Assembly: GCA_014155875.1 (NCBI GenBank)
Contig: JACEFZ010028315.1
Location: 1 to 64,000 of the forward strand
Length of the DNA: 64,000 nt
DNA from: Cepaea nemoralis
Lineage: Eukaryota > Mollusca > Gastropoda > Stylommatophora > Helicidae
Direction: 5' to 3'
The notes beneath the pieces are model-generated. The model was not told the origin of the DNA. It was given only the letters and a program-made list of their open reading frames with translations, and did no database searches. Position 1 is the first letter of the stretch. Every line of letters begins with the position of its first letter. Of this stretch, positions 34,714-46,700 are shown piece by piece. The translations under genes and the position numbers were made by a program.

Positions 34714-35361
34714 AGTTAGTTAGTCGAGGGTTCCAACTTCACGGCAACGGGTCGTCCCCAATATGCTCCATTCCTGTGCCAGAGAATATCACATAAAATG
34801 CTCCCCACTGTGCAATGTAAAAAGTGGAATAGACGGGAATCTCGGCAATCCAACAGCTCTCACAGGTACACTGTACATAATGCCGCCACCAGAATGCCAA
34901 CATAAAAGTCATCCACGAAAACCACAGTTCATTGTCGATTAACTTAGCAGTCACCAGAAAGACCTCATTGACCCGGGTTTTCTCACATGTCTCGGTATCT
35001 TTCCACAGGGCGACGCGCCGAAAGTGTCACATAAAGCATGAACTCCGTAGTTCAGCGCCGACTCCCAGGAGTCTCCTGAAAAATGCACTCGTGAACCGAA
35101 AGGCAAATCAGTCAATTCAGCAACCGTCGGTAGTCATTGTTCCGAATATGCAGGTCACTGTACAGGACAGATGTAAAAGCATTCCACGCGAATTTCACAG
35201 CTCACAGTGTCGCCCACGCACTCATTCAGTAGCAGGGAGACGGAACCATGTACTACCAGTCCAACATGAGGAAAATGCGATTACAACCGTAGCTACAAGC
35301 ATAAACACGCTACAGGCCGTAACGGTCCAATGCCTAACCGCCATGTTGGCAACCGGAAGTC
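34714..35361 (-). mobile_element. 650-bp retroposon with (AACT)n tail, copy 1
   Basis: Flanked by the perfect 13-bp duplication GAAAATAAAATAT (34701-34713 and 35362-35374). The left end is (AGTT)n, a tail of (AACT)n on the minus strand. It shares about 200 bp after the tail and a 'cactcattcagtagcaggg' block with copy 2 at 36547-37208. Its middle contains a minus-strand SINE 2 piece (34960-35105). Confidence 0.82.
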
Positions 35362-35374
35362 GAAAATAAAATAT

Positions 35375-35640
35375 TCAGAAAACAAGTAGTAAACTCAGAA
35401 TAAATTTCAGAAATATATCATGACTACTACAATAAATAAATAAATTTGAACATCTGTAAATGTGGAAATAATTTATAGCAGCAAAAAACTTTTAAATTTA
35501 ATATTTTCTTCAAAATAAATCATTTTATTAACTGGAGAAATATATGTTTTTTCATAACATCATCCTTATTAAAATTTACATGTCGATAAATATTTCTCCA
35601 TATGAAAATCGATAAATTCGCATTTTAGCGTTACATGATT
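35375..35640. other. hAT internal sequence, no gene
   Basis: AT-rich remainder of the hAT element upstream of the transposase. Confidence 0.5.
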
Positions 35641-36564
35641 CCAAGTGTTGCTGTATGTAGCCGGGCACGGGGTTGGGGTGAGCGCTCAACTTTGCATAAA
35701 TACCCCAAAGGCTCGTGCATTCATCACCTATGCAGCAAAAGTCCAACTCCTAGCCTTCTCGTGGCGGAACTGTTTTAACTAACAGGAGAAAGGGGGGGGG
35801 GGGGGTGGGTCACTGGTGTGAGAAATAACTAGAACGGTATAGATGTGTATGCACTTACATGCATGCGCAGACATGTGTGTGCGTGCCTATACACCTAAAC
35901 TCGAGTAAGACCACAGTCTGCTCTAGCAAAGGAAAGGTGCTGAAGACTGAGGCAACCAGCCAGGAGGCTCACCACAGAAATCAGGATGCCACGCAATCAC
36001 GCGTAATGAAATATGTCGACGATTGCTAAATGTTATGGTGCTCGCCCTGCTTTGGACTCCCAGGCAGGTGCAGTGCCGGGCCTTATGCCTCGAAAGGGTC
36101 CAACCACAGCTACTGGAGGTCCTTCTCAGATGTCCTGTGGAGCCAGGGGACCTGAGAATAGAGCGTCTGGCCATACCAAACAAACACTTAAACTAATCCA
36201 CTGAAATGTAAAGGGAGTCAGCAACAACAAAATAGAACTAGAAAACATCTTGGACCAAGAAGAGGTAAGCGTATGTTGCTTGCAAGAAACTCACCTCAAC
36301 GAAAATGAAATGATGTCTGGGAAATTGCCAGTACTAAGGACACTACTTTCTGAGCTTAGCATTCAGCATAAGGTCACCATACAGTGGATACAATCTCACT
36401 GTGGAGTACCCTGTGGAAAACGACAGAACTGATCGATTGGCTAAGGAAGGAGCTAAAGAAGAACAGCCTGATGTTTCCGTTACATACCACCAAAAGAAAA
36501 GAATGATCAAATCAGTCAGAAGACCATCAAAACCTGCTCAAGACGAGTTAGTTAGTTAGTTAGG

Positions 36565-36596
<32 letters not shown>

Positions 36597-37515
36597 CGTA
36601 GTTCCAACCTCATAGCAACGGGTTGTCCCCATTATGCTCCGTTCCTGTGCCTGTGAATATCGCACAAAATTCTCCCCACTGCCCAATGTGAAAAGAGGAA
36701 AAGACAGGCGTCTCGACAAACAACAGCCCGCACAGATACACTGTGCATAATGCCGCCGCCAGAATGTCAACACAATAGTCCCCAACGAAACACCCAGTTC
36801 ATCTCTGATGGATCGGCAGTTATTTTCCCATCTGGATGTTTCTTAGATGTTCACCCACACAGTCCACGAAAATACAGTTCATCGTCGATGGCAGTGACAG
36901 TCAACCAGAAGCCCAGCAGCCACGCATTTCTGCAAAAGGCAAAAACCGGTCAACTCTGGGACATAGCCATCTACCATCGCTCCGAACATGCAGTCACGTT
37001 CCAAAAAACCTCGGTCAGATTCAAAAGCACTTCACACGAAACTCACAGCTCACAGTGTTGCGCCACGCACTCACTCAGTAGCAGGGCGACGGAACCATCA
37101 AGCCTCCTTAGTCGCCTCTTACGACATGCGTGGTAGGCTACAGTGTTGCTATTCTTTGCTTCCCTTATGGGAACAACAACGGAGTTGTTGTACGGCAACA
37201 CACAGGGGTGCTCAAGACGACTACCACGTTATGGACAGACCAGAACAAATCATTATTCTGCGCCTCAGAACAGGACACAATATATTACGCAACCACATGT
37301 ATACAAGATTCAAGATTGATGAATCAGCCATGTGCACATGTGGATTGGCGTTGCAGACAGCAGAGCACATACTCAAAGACTGCCCAAATTGCAACATGTC
37401 TAGGCAAACAGTCTGGCCTAGAGAGACGACAGTGGAAGATAAACTCTATGGACTGCTGAGTGAACTACAAAGGACAGTTAAATTCATACAAGAGACAACA
37501 TTGCAGTTATAGACA
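35641..37515 (+). pseudogene. I/Jockey-like LINE with RNase H, RT region deleted
   Basis: A GC-richer 5' part (35641-36200) precedes an endonuclease start ('LIHWNVKGVSNNKIELE', 'CCLQETHLNENE', 36200-36300). The sequence then jumps directly to the RNase H end ('LRTLLSELSIQHKVTIQWIQ', 'SHCGVP', 36335-36420). The whole RT is missing. The C-terminus resumes after a retroposon insertion at 37209-37512: 'DRPEQIIILRLRTGHN', 'CTCGLALQTAEHILKDCPNC', ending in a stop and an A/G-rich tail. The start boundary is approximate. Confidence 0.75.
36547..37208 (-). mobile_element. 650-bp retroposon with (AACT)n tail, copy 2
   Basis: Flanked by the perfect 12-bp duplication TGCTCAAGACGA (36535-36546 and 37209-37220), and splits the RNase H LINE. 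The tail on the minus strand is (AACT)n (36547-36596). The tail-proximal 200 bp match copy 1. The other end ('cctccttagtcgcctcttac') differs from copy 1. Confidence 0.85.
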
Positions 37516-37697
37516 TAGTTAAGGCGAACGAAAGAAGAAGTATCACATTACGAAGGTCAAGGACTGTTTACAACCATAGATAATTAGATAGAAATGTTAT
37601 CAAAAGTATTAAAAGAATCATAACGGTACATGAAATTCTGTAAAATCCAATAAAATAACTTAAAAACGAAGAACATTTTTTAAATTTCCCACCCCTG

Positions 37698-38560
<863 letters not shown>

Positions 38561-38787
38561 GTCTCCCTGCTTATGCTAGACTTCTTTAGGGCCCTAGAAT
38601 TGTGTCTTTTTCATGTCAAGAAATTGCGACCTCCTGTCTCCGTCGGCGTCTGTGACCTAGGGGGTTAGTGAAGCGCAGTTTCTTAACTTCCCGACAGACC
38701 TGGTCAACGGTTCGAAATCAGCCAAGTAAAGTTCGGAAACAGATCGCTGTGCGTGCGTAATTTCTGTTCATGATCTGAGGCCTAAGC

Positions 38788-39000
38788 CGGGAGTCTCCGT
38801 GGCCTAGTGGTTAACCGCAGACTCGCGCCCCGAAGGTTGCGGGTTCGATTCCGGGATACATCGTTACGTTAATGAGTGTAAATGTATCGGAGCATCCTGG
38901 GTGTCGTCGCTATAGCTACGGAGTTCGTGCTTTATGTGACGCTTTTGACAGGCCACCTTGCGGACTTATGCGATACAACCTAGTGCAGTGGGTTAATCTT
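38788..39000 (+). mobile_element. SINE family 2, tRNA-derived
   Basis: A box TGGCCTAGTGG (38802) and B box GGTTCGATTCC (38842) are close to consensus. The body contains 'agctacggagttcgtgcttt'. Related to 56824-57072 and, inverted, to 29285-29560, 34960-35105 and 59370-59470. Confidence 0.82.
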
Positions 39001-39012
39001 CTTGTCTTTTAA

Positions 39013-39475
39013 CCCCCCCCCCCCCCCCCCCACCCTTTCCCCCTTTATGGGGGGTTTTTCGTTTAAGAACACTCGGCCGCTCAGAAAGAAATAGAAAACA
39101 ACCAAACGAAACTTTCTCAGCAAATCACAAACAGCCAATAAATGCTGGGATTAATGGCAAAATCTTGCAAAAGACAGATAACACACTTTTGTACAGGCAT
39201 TTTAATAAGTCGCTGTTCATTTTCTGATGAACTGTCTCTGTCCATGATCCTCCTCCTTAAAGTATTAGTATTGGGTAAATAACACGAAAACATTCTAACT
39301 ATAAATATCTGGCTTATTTCAATACCAGCCCTTTGGTATTGGGTCGGAGTTTGTTGATGATGAAACACTCCAACTCCTTGGAGGCGGCATGATCCAGTCT
39401 CAGCCAGGTTCCTCCCATTATGTATGTGCTGTGCTGAATTACAACTTGGTTACATCCTGATGTGTCTCGTGGTCC
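39013..39475. other. Poly(C) tract and unrecognised sequence
   Basis: C19 run at 39013-39031. A SINE 1-like fragment lies near 39070-39180 ('ggccgctcagaaag', 'aaatcacaaacagcc'). Nothing else recognised. Confidence 0.5.
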
Positions 39476-39755
39476 ACGTGCATAATGTGTCTCTTGGTCT
39501 AGGTGAAGCTACAGATGTGTCTCTTGGTCTAGGTGAAGCTACAGATGTGTCTCTTGGGCTAGGTGAAGCTACAGATGTGTCTCTTGGGCTAGGTGAAGCT
39601 ACAGATGTGTCTCTTGAGCTAGGTGAAGCTACAGATGTGTCTCTTGGTTTTGGTGAATCTACAGATGTGTCTCTTGGGCGAGGTGAAGGTACAGATGTGT
39701 CTCTTGGGCTAGGGGAAGCTACAGGTGTTAATTTTTGGTCTAGGTGTAGCTAGAG

Positions 39756-42700
39756 GTCAGTCAGGTCTTAGTCAGATATGACTGAGCTACCGTATAACAG
39801 TAGACGGTACTACCTGGTCTCTGTTAGCGCCGAACGTTGGGCGGCGCTTACCAAACCCGACACCCCACATTGTGCCAACGGCTTCGGGCGGAAGAGCGCA
39901 ATTGGGAGGGTACAAGCCTTACCCTGGTGCGAGGAAATGCAAGCTAAAGACAAAATTGTCATGGCAGGGCAGACCAGGCCCTAAGCCTTGGTTGGCGACT
40001 GGTCTAGGATCGAAGCTCCGACAGGCGGACAGTTAAAGCATTGCTTTGCTGATCCGGCAGCTTCTGCAGCTTGTCTTGTTCCAGATGTAGGGGTGTTACC
40101 TTTCCTCTGGAGTGAACTAGGCGGGCCGAGAGAGGGATCATGCTGCATGGGCAACACATGATCTCTATATTTTAGCCCAGGCTTTGTGCTATGGAGAGGC
40201 AATAACTCCATCCCTGGTCTTAACTGGTCTCGGAATCAAAGCGAGAGGCAACTGTTACGGGTTATAAGTCCTTGTCAGTTGGCGTAGACATGGGGCGCCA
40301 CGCGTTGCCTCTGACGGTGGGAGACACCTATAGGTGTCACTGATCAGCTACCGCCCGCCTCAAGCTGGGCAGCCCCCAGCCAATTGGGTGCTGATCCGCC
40401 ACAGCCTGCCTGCTTCAATGGGTGCTTGGGGCTAGGACAAAATCTGAATCGCAGGCTGTAAAACCAATGCACCAGGTACAAACAAAAATAAAAATAGAAA
40501 CCTCAAGCTACGGCTTGCAACCTGGAACGTGAGAACCATGTGTCCAGGATTTTCCACTGACTTGACCAATATTGACGATGTGAGAAAAACGGCTGTGATT
40601 GATGCCGAACTCAATCGTCTTAACATTGATATTGCTGGCCTGCAGGAGACTCGCCTCGCTGAGGAAGGGTCACTCAGGGAAAACAACTACACCTTTTTCT
40701 GGAAGGGTAGAGGGCAGGCAGAAAAAAGGCAACACGGTGTGGGCTTTGCAGTGAAGAATTCGCTACTGGGAATGATTGAAATTCCAGCAGGAGGAAATGA
40801 AAGACTATTATCCCTGCGCTTGGCAACCTCTTTTGGGTTTGCCACCATTATTACTGCATATGCACCGACACTCGATTCCACTGATGATGTGAAGGATTTG
40901 TTCTATGAGGAGTTAGACTCCGTGATCAAGGCAGTTCCAAAATCTGACTACATTTATATGCTCGGTGATTTCAATGCTCGTGTGGGCAAGGACTCAAGTT
41001 CATGGCCAGTGTGCCTTGGAAAATACAACATCGGTCGCATGAATGAAAATGGGCAAAGGCTGCTGGAGCATTGCACCAGTAATGACCTATGTATTACAAA
41101 CTCTTTTTTTAAAACAAAAGAGATGCATAAGGTCACATGGAAACATCCAAGATCCGGCCATTGGCACCAGCTGGACTTCATCATCACACGGAGACAACAT
41201 CTGAACCATATATCATTGACTCGTAGTTACCACAGTGCTGACTGTGATACGGATCATTCTTTGGTTGTTGCAAGGGTTAGACTGAGACCAAAGAGAATCT
41301 ACACAGCTAAACACAAATCTAGCCACAGGATTAATATTATTAACACTCATGATCCTGAAAAGTGCTTTCAGTTTCAACAGCAACTTGAAGATGCTTTCAC
41401 TGATACACCAGAAAATTGTACAGTAAATGAAAAGTGGGGTCAAATTAAGGAAACTCTTTATAAAACTGCCGTAGGGGTTTACGGCACTGTGGATCATAAG
41501 AGGCAGGACTGGTTTGCGGCCAACAGCGAGACTCTGCAGCCCCTGATTGATAAGAAGAAGAAAGCTCTCTTAAGAAACAAGGAAAGACCAACGCGTAACA
41601 CTCTGAGTGAGCTAAGGCAAGCTAGGAAGGATGTGCAAAAGGCTGCCAGGCAGTGTGCAAATGATTATTGGATCAAGTTATGTGAGTCCATTCAAATCGC
41701 AAGTGATAAGGGAGACATAAGAAGCATGTATGAAGGAATAAAGAAAGCTTGTGGTCCAGTGATCAAAAGAAGTGCACCATTGAAAACCTTGACTGGAGAA
41801 GTCATCACTGATAAGAAACAGCAGATGGACAGATGGGTAGAGCACTATTTGGAGCTTTACTCAAGTGAGACCAAACTAGCGGATGATGCCCTCAACGCCA
41901 TAGAGGCTCTACCAACTCTTGACCACCTGGACACACTTCCCACCATAACAGAAGTTAAGTGTGCTATAAATGAACTTGCATCTGGCAAGGCTCCAGGTAA
42001 GGATGGGATTCCAATAGAGGTTATCAGGAGTGGGCAAGACACACTCACTATACAGATCCACCAGCTAATAGAGCTATGCTGGCGTGAAGGACAAGTCCCA
42101 CAGGATTTCAAAGATTCAAGCATCATAACACTGTACAAGAACAAGGGCGATCGGAGCGACTGCAACAACTATAGGGGTATCTCACTTCTGTGTATTGTTG
42201 GAAAAGTATTTGCCAGAATTGTTCTGCGCAGACTTCAAGTCCTAGGAGATCAAGTCTACCCCGAATCACAGTGTGGCTTTCGACAGAACCGGTCTACCAC
42301 TGATATGATATTCTCATTGCGACAAATGCAAGAAAAATGCCGTGAACAGAATCAACCACTGTTTATTGCCTTCATCGACCTCACAAAGGCATTTGATTTG
42401 GTCAGTCGTGAGGGTCTGTTCAAGGCACTAAAGAAGATTGGCTGCCCACCAACTCTTCTGTCCATTGTGGAATCGTTCCACACAGGCATGAAGGGTATAA
42501 TCAAGTTTGATGGTGCAACTTCTGAAGAATTTGAAATCAAGAGTGGAGTTAAGCAAGGTTGTGTACTAGCTCCCACCCTCTTTGGAATATACTTTTCACT
42601 TCTACTGAAATATGCATTTCGTGATCAGGATGGTGGTATATACATTCACTCACGCTCAGATGGCGGCCTCTACAATGCTCAGAGATTGAAGGCTAAGACC

Positions 42701-43725
42701 AAAATTAGGAGGGTACTGATCAGAGAGTTGCTTTTTGCAGATGATGCTGCAGTTACGACCCACTCTGAGGAAGAATTGCAATGTCTACTATCTGCATTCT
42801 CCAATGCTTGTTCTGAATTTGGTTTAACAATTAGCAAAAAGAAGACACAGATTATGTCACAAGGTGCACATGAGGTACCATCAATCTTTATTGACGACGC
42901 CGAACTAGAGATAGTAGACCATTTTACATATCTAGGATCAGTGGTAAATAGCAAATTATCCCTAGATCAGGAAATCAACATCCGGATTGGTAAGGCAGCA
43001 ACAACAATGAACAGGTTAAGAAAAAGAGTCTGGGAGAACAGGAAGCTTACTGCCAAAACAAAAGTCCTTGTCTATCAAGCCTGTGTCCTTAGTACTCTTC
43101 TCTATGGCAGTGAAACCTGGACAACTTACTCACACCAAGAGAACAATTTAAACAGCTTTCATATGCGGTGTCTGCGAAGAATTCTTGGTATTAAGTGGCA
43201 AGACAAAATCACAAATACTGAAGTATTGGAAAGATCAGGTTGTGTGACAGTTTATTCCATGCTCAGTCTTCGTAGACTTAGATGGATAGGACATCTTAGG
43301 AGGATGGATGATGGTAGAATACCAAAGGATATCTTTTTTGGTGAATTACAGATGGGTAAGAGATCTCAGGGTCGGCCTCTACTACGATACAAAGATGTGT
43401 GTAAGCGGGACATGATTGATACAGGCATTGATAATGCACATTGGGAGCAAGTCGCCGCTGAACGTGTTGCATGGAGGGCAAATATCAGAAATGGAATAAA
43501 GTCAAAGGAGAAAATTATTGCAGAAAAGTCACACACCAAGCGTTTGAGACGTAAGATGGTGCATGATGGTGGAAATGACCACGTGTTCACATGCACCCAC
43601 TGTGAACGGACATTTACAGCGCAAATTGGCCTTATCAGTCACACTCGCTACCGCCATAGTTAAAAGTTATTATGCCTTTTTAAAGCACAAACTATCGTCT
43701 GTCAAGACGGCAAGGTGCCAATGGA
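39756..43725 (+). mobile_element. LINE family A, full-length, intact ORF, with target duplication
   Basis: 3970 bp between perfect 12-bp repeats GTGTAGCTAGAG (39744-39755 and 43726-43737). The uninterrupted site sequence ('ctaggtgtagctagagatg') is present twice in the same array, at about 44230-44250 and 45784-45804. There is a leader of about 690 bp, one ORF, and a 62-bp 3' end without poly(A). The endonuclease-RT belongs to the APE-type LINEs whose products are often named 'craniofacial development protein 2-like'. I cannot assign the exact clade (RTE- or Daphne-like are options). Confidence 0.92.
40448..43663 (+). CDS. LINE A endonuclease / reverse transcriptase
   Basis: The protein would nick target DNA and copy its RNA at the nick (target-primed reverse transcription). 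The frame opens after TGA 40445-40447 and runs uninterrupted to TAA at 43661-43663. The first ATG is at 40538, but the conserved endonuclease N-terminus ('LRLATWNVRT') lies before it, so initiation is unclear (GTG at 40529, non-AUG start, or coupling). Numbered from 40529: APE endonuclease 1-250 with E40 ('LQETRL'), 'LGDFNARVG' 145-153 and 'DTDHSL' 240-245; linker 250-480; RT 480-800 with 'GKAPGKDG' 487-494, 'FIDLTKAFD' 615-623, 'GVKQGCVLAPTLFG' 673-686 and FADD 736-739; a C-terminal domain; and a C2H2 finger (C1022, C1025, H1038, H1043). All catalytic boxes look intact. Confidence 0.93.
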   Translation: MAGCKTNAPGTNKNKNRNLKLRLATWNVRTMCPGFSTDLTNIDDVRKTAVIDAELNRLNIDIAGLQETRLAEEGSLRENNYTFFWKGRGQAEKRQHGVGFAVKNSLLGMIEIPAGGNERLLSLRLATSFGFATIITAYAPTLDSTDDVKDLFYEELDSVIKAVPKSDYIYMLGDFNARVGKDSSSWPVCLGKYNIGRMNENGQRLLEHCTSNDLCITNSFFKTKEMHKVTWKHPRSGHWHQLDFIITRRQHLNHISLTRSYHSADCDTDHSLVVARVRLRPKRIYTAKHKSSHRINIINTHDPEKCFQFQQQLEDAFTDTPENCTVNEKWGQIKETLYKTAVGVYGTVDHKRQDWFAANSETLQPLIDKKKKALLRNKERPTRNTLSELRQARKDVQKAARQCANDYWIKLCESIQIASDKGDIRSMYEGIKKACGPVIKRSAPLKTLTGEVITDKKQQMDRWVEHYLELYSSETKLADDALNAIEALPTLDHLDTLPTITEVKCAINELASGKAPGKDGIPIEVIRSGQDTLTIQIHQLIELCWREGQVPQDFKDSSIITLYKNKGDRSDCNNYRGISLLCIVGKVFARIVLRRLQVLGDQVYPESQCGFRQNRSTTDMIFSLRQMQEKCREQNQPLFIAFIDLTKAFDLVSREGLFKALKKIGCPPTLLSIVESFHTGMKGIIKFDGATSEEFEIKSGVKQGCVLAPTLFGIYFSLLLKYAFRDQDGGIYIHSRSDGGLYNAQRLKAKTKIRRVLIRELLFADDAAVTTHSEEELQCLLSAFSNACSEFGLTISKKKTQIMSQGAHEVPSIFIDDAELEIVDHFTYLGSVVNSKLSLDQEINIRIGKAATTMNRLRKRVWENRKLTAKTKVLVYQACVLSTLLYGSETWTTYSHQENNLNSFHMRCLRRILGIKWQDKITNTEVLERSGCVTVYSMLSLRRLRWIGHLRRMDDGRIPKDIFFGELQMGKRSQGRPLLRYKDVCKRDMIDTGIDNAHWEQVAAERVAWRANIRNGIKSKEKIIAEKSHTKRLRRKMVHDGGNDHVFTCTHCERTFTAQIGLISHTRYRHS

Positions 43726-46700
43726 GTGTAGCTAGAGATGTACCTCATGGTTTAGGTGAAGCTACAAATGTGTCTCTTGGACTTGCTGAAGCTTCAGATG
43801 TGTCTCTTGGTCTAGGTGAAGCTACAGATGTCTTTTGGGCTTGTAGAAGCTACAGATGTATATCTTGGGCTAGGTGATGCTACAGATGTGTCTCTTGGTC
43901 TCGATGAAGCTATAGATGTATCTCTTGGACTAGTAGAAGCTACAGATGTGTCTCTTGGACTAGTAGAAGCTACATATGTGTCTCTTGGTCTTGGTGAATC
44001 TACAGATGTGTCTCTTGGTCAAGGTGAAGCTACATATGTGTCTCTTGGTCTAGTAGAAGCTACAGATGTGCCTCTTGGTCTAGTAGACGCTACAGATGTG
44101 TCTCTTGGGCTAGGTGAAGCTACAGATGTGTCTCTTGGGCTAGGTGAAGCTACAGATGTGTCTCTTGGGCTAGGTGAAGCTACAGATGTGTCTCTTGGGC
44201 TAGGGGAAGCTACATGTGTTAATTTTTGGTCTAGGTGTAGCTAGAGATGTACCTCTTGGTCAAGATGAAACTAAAGGTATGTCTCTTGGCCTAGGTGTAG
44301 CTACAAGTGTGTTTCTTGATCTTGGTGAAGCTACTGATGTGTCTCTTGGTCTTGGTGAAGCTACTGATGTGTCTCTTGGTCTTGGTGAAGCTACAGATAT
44401 GTCTCTTGGTCATGGTGAAGCTACAGATGTAACACTTGGTCATGGTGAAGCTACAGGTGTGTCTCTTGGCCTAGGTGAAGCTACAGGTGTGTCTCTTGGC
44501 CTAGGTGAAGCTACAGATGTGTCTCTTGGTCTGGTGAAGCTACAGATGTGTCTCTTGGTCTTCGTACAGATGTGTCTCTTGGCCTAGGTGAAACTACAGA
44601 TGTGTCTCTTGGTCGAAGCTACAGATGTGACTCTTGGCCTAGGTGAAACTACAGATGTGTCTCTTGGCCTAGGTGAAACTACAGATGTGTCTGTCTCTTG
44701 GCCTAGGCGAAACTACAGATGTGTCTCTTGGCCTAGGTGAAACTACAGATGTGTCTCTTGGCCTAGTTGAAACTACAGATGTGTCTCTTGGCCTAGGTGA
44801 AACTACAGATGTGTCTCTTGGTCTTCGTGAAGCTACAGATGTGTTTCTTGGCCTAGGTGAAACTACAGATGTGTCTCTTGGCCTAGGTGAAACTACAGAT
44901 GTGTCTCTTGGCCTAGGTGAAACTACAGATGTGTCTCTTGGCCTAGGTGAAACTACAGATGTGTCTCTTGGTCTAGGTGAAACTACAGATGTGCCTCTTG
45001 GTCTAGGTGAAACTACAGATGTGTCTCTTGGCCTAGGTGAAACTACAGATGTGTCTCTTGGCCTAGGTGAAACTACAAATGTGTCTCTTGGTCTTCGTGA
45101 AGCTACAGATGTGTCTCTTGGCCTAGGTGAAGCTAAAGATGTGTCTCTTGGTGTAGGTGAAGCTACAGATGTGAATCTTGTGCTTAATGAAACTTCAGAT
45201 GTGTCCCTTGGGCTTAGTGAAGCTATAGATGTGTGTCTTGGTCTAGGTGAAGCTACAGACGTGTCTCTTGGTCTAGGTGAAGCTACAGATGTATCTCTTG
45301 GTCTAGGTGAAGCTACAGACGTGTCTCTTGGTTTAGGTGAAGCTACAGATGTGTCTTTTTGGCTAGGTAAAGCTGCAAATGTGTCTCTTGGTCTAGGTGA
45401 AGCTACAGACGTGTCTCTTGGTCTAGGTGAAGCTACAGATGTGTCTCTTGGTCTAGTAGAAGCTACAGATGTGTCTCTTGGGCTATTAGAAGCTAAATAT
45501 GTGTCTCTTGGTTTTGGTGAAGCTACAGATGTGTCTCTGGTCTAGGTTTAAGTTACAGATGTGTCTCTTGGGCTAGTAGAAGCTACAGATGTGTCTCTTG
45601 GGCTAGTAGAAGCTACAGATGTGTCTCTTGGGCTAGGTGAAGCTACAGATGTGTCTCTTGGGCTAGTAGAAGCTACAGATGTGTCTCTTAGGCTAGGTAA
45701 AGCTACAAATGTGTCTCTTGGGCTTGGTGAAGGTACATATGTGTCTCTTGGGCTAGGGGAAGCTACAGGTGTTAATTTTTGGTCTAGGTGTAGCTAGAGA
45801 TGTACCTCTTGGTCAAGGTGAAACTAAAGGTGTGTCTCTTGGCCTAGGTGTAGCTAGAAGTGTGTCTATTGGTCTTGGTGAAGCTACATTTGTGTCTCTT
45901 AGTCTGGTGAAGCTACAGATGTGTCTCTTGGTCTTCGTGAAGCTACAGACGTGTCCCTTTGCCTAGGTGAAGCTAGAGATGTGTCTCTTTGCCTAGGTGA
46001 AGCTAGAGATGTGTCTCTTGCCCTAGGTGAGGCTAGAGATGTGTCTCTTGTACTAGGTGAAGCTAGAGATGTGTCTCTTGCCCTAGGTGAGGCTAGAGAT
46101 GTGTATCTTGCCCTAGGTGAGGCTAGAGATGTGTCTCTTGCCCTAGGTGAGGCTAGAGATGTGTCTCTTGTACTTTGTGAAGCTAGAGATGTGTCTCTTG
46201 GCCCAGGTGAAGCTAGAGGTGTGTCTCTTGGCCCAGGTGAAGCTAGAGATGTGTCTCTTAGCCTAGGTGAAGCTATAGATGTGTCTCTTAGCCTAGGTGA
46301 AGCTATAGTTGTGTCTCTTGGTGTAGATGAAGCTACAGGTGTGTCTCTTGGTGTAGGTAAAACTACATATGTGCCTCTTGGTGTAGGTAAAGCTACAGGT
46401 GTGTCTCTTGGTGTAGGTAAAGCTACATATGTGTCTCTTGGTGTAGGTAAAGCTACATATGTGACTCTTGGTGTAGGTAAAACTACAGGTGTGTCTCTTG
46501 ACGCTACAGATGTGCCTCTTGGTGTAGGTAAAGCTACATATGTGCCTCTTGGTGTAGGTAAAGCTACAGGTGTGTCTCTTGGTGTAGGTAAAGCTACATA
46601 GCTGCCTCGTGGTGTAGGTAAAGCTACAGGTGTGTCTCTTGGTGTAGGTAAAGCTACATATGTGCCTCGTGGTGTAGGTAAAGCTACAGGTGTTCTCTTG

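Larger units (their letters stand above)
32343..37697 (-). mobile_element. hAT DNA transposon, 5.36 kb, with nested insertions
   Basis: The ends CAGGGGTGGGAAA and TTTCCCACCCCTG are 13-bp inverted repeats. The flanks GTCTAGAC (32335-32342) and GTCTAGAT (37698-37705) are an 8-bp target duplication with one later mutation. The paralogous empty site in duplication unit 1 ('ggtcaagataaagc', about 31017) supports this. It carries a minus-strand transposase remnant (32806-34619) and has received a LINE and two retroposons. Confidence 0.9.

Noticed and set aside
34932..35369. 145-codon plus-strand frame
   Set aside because: Lies antisense within the retroposon and SINE 2 piece, with no recognisable domain.
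36750..37136. 128-codon plus-strand frame
   Set aside because: Antisense to retroposon copy 2. Low similarity to anything known.
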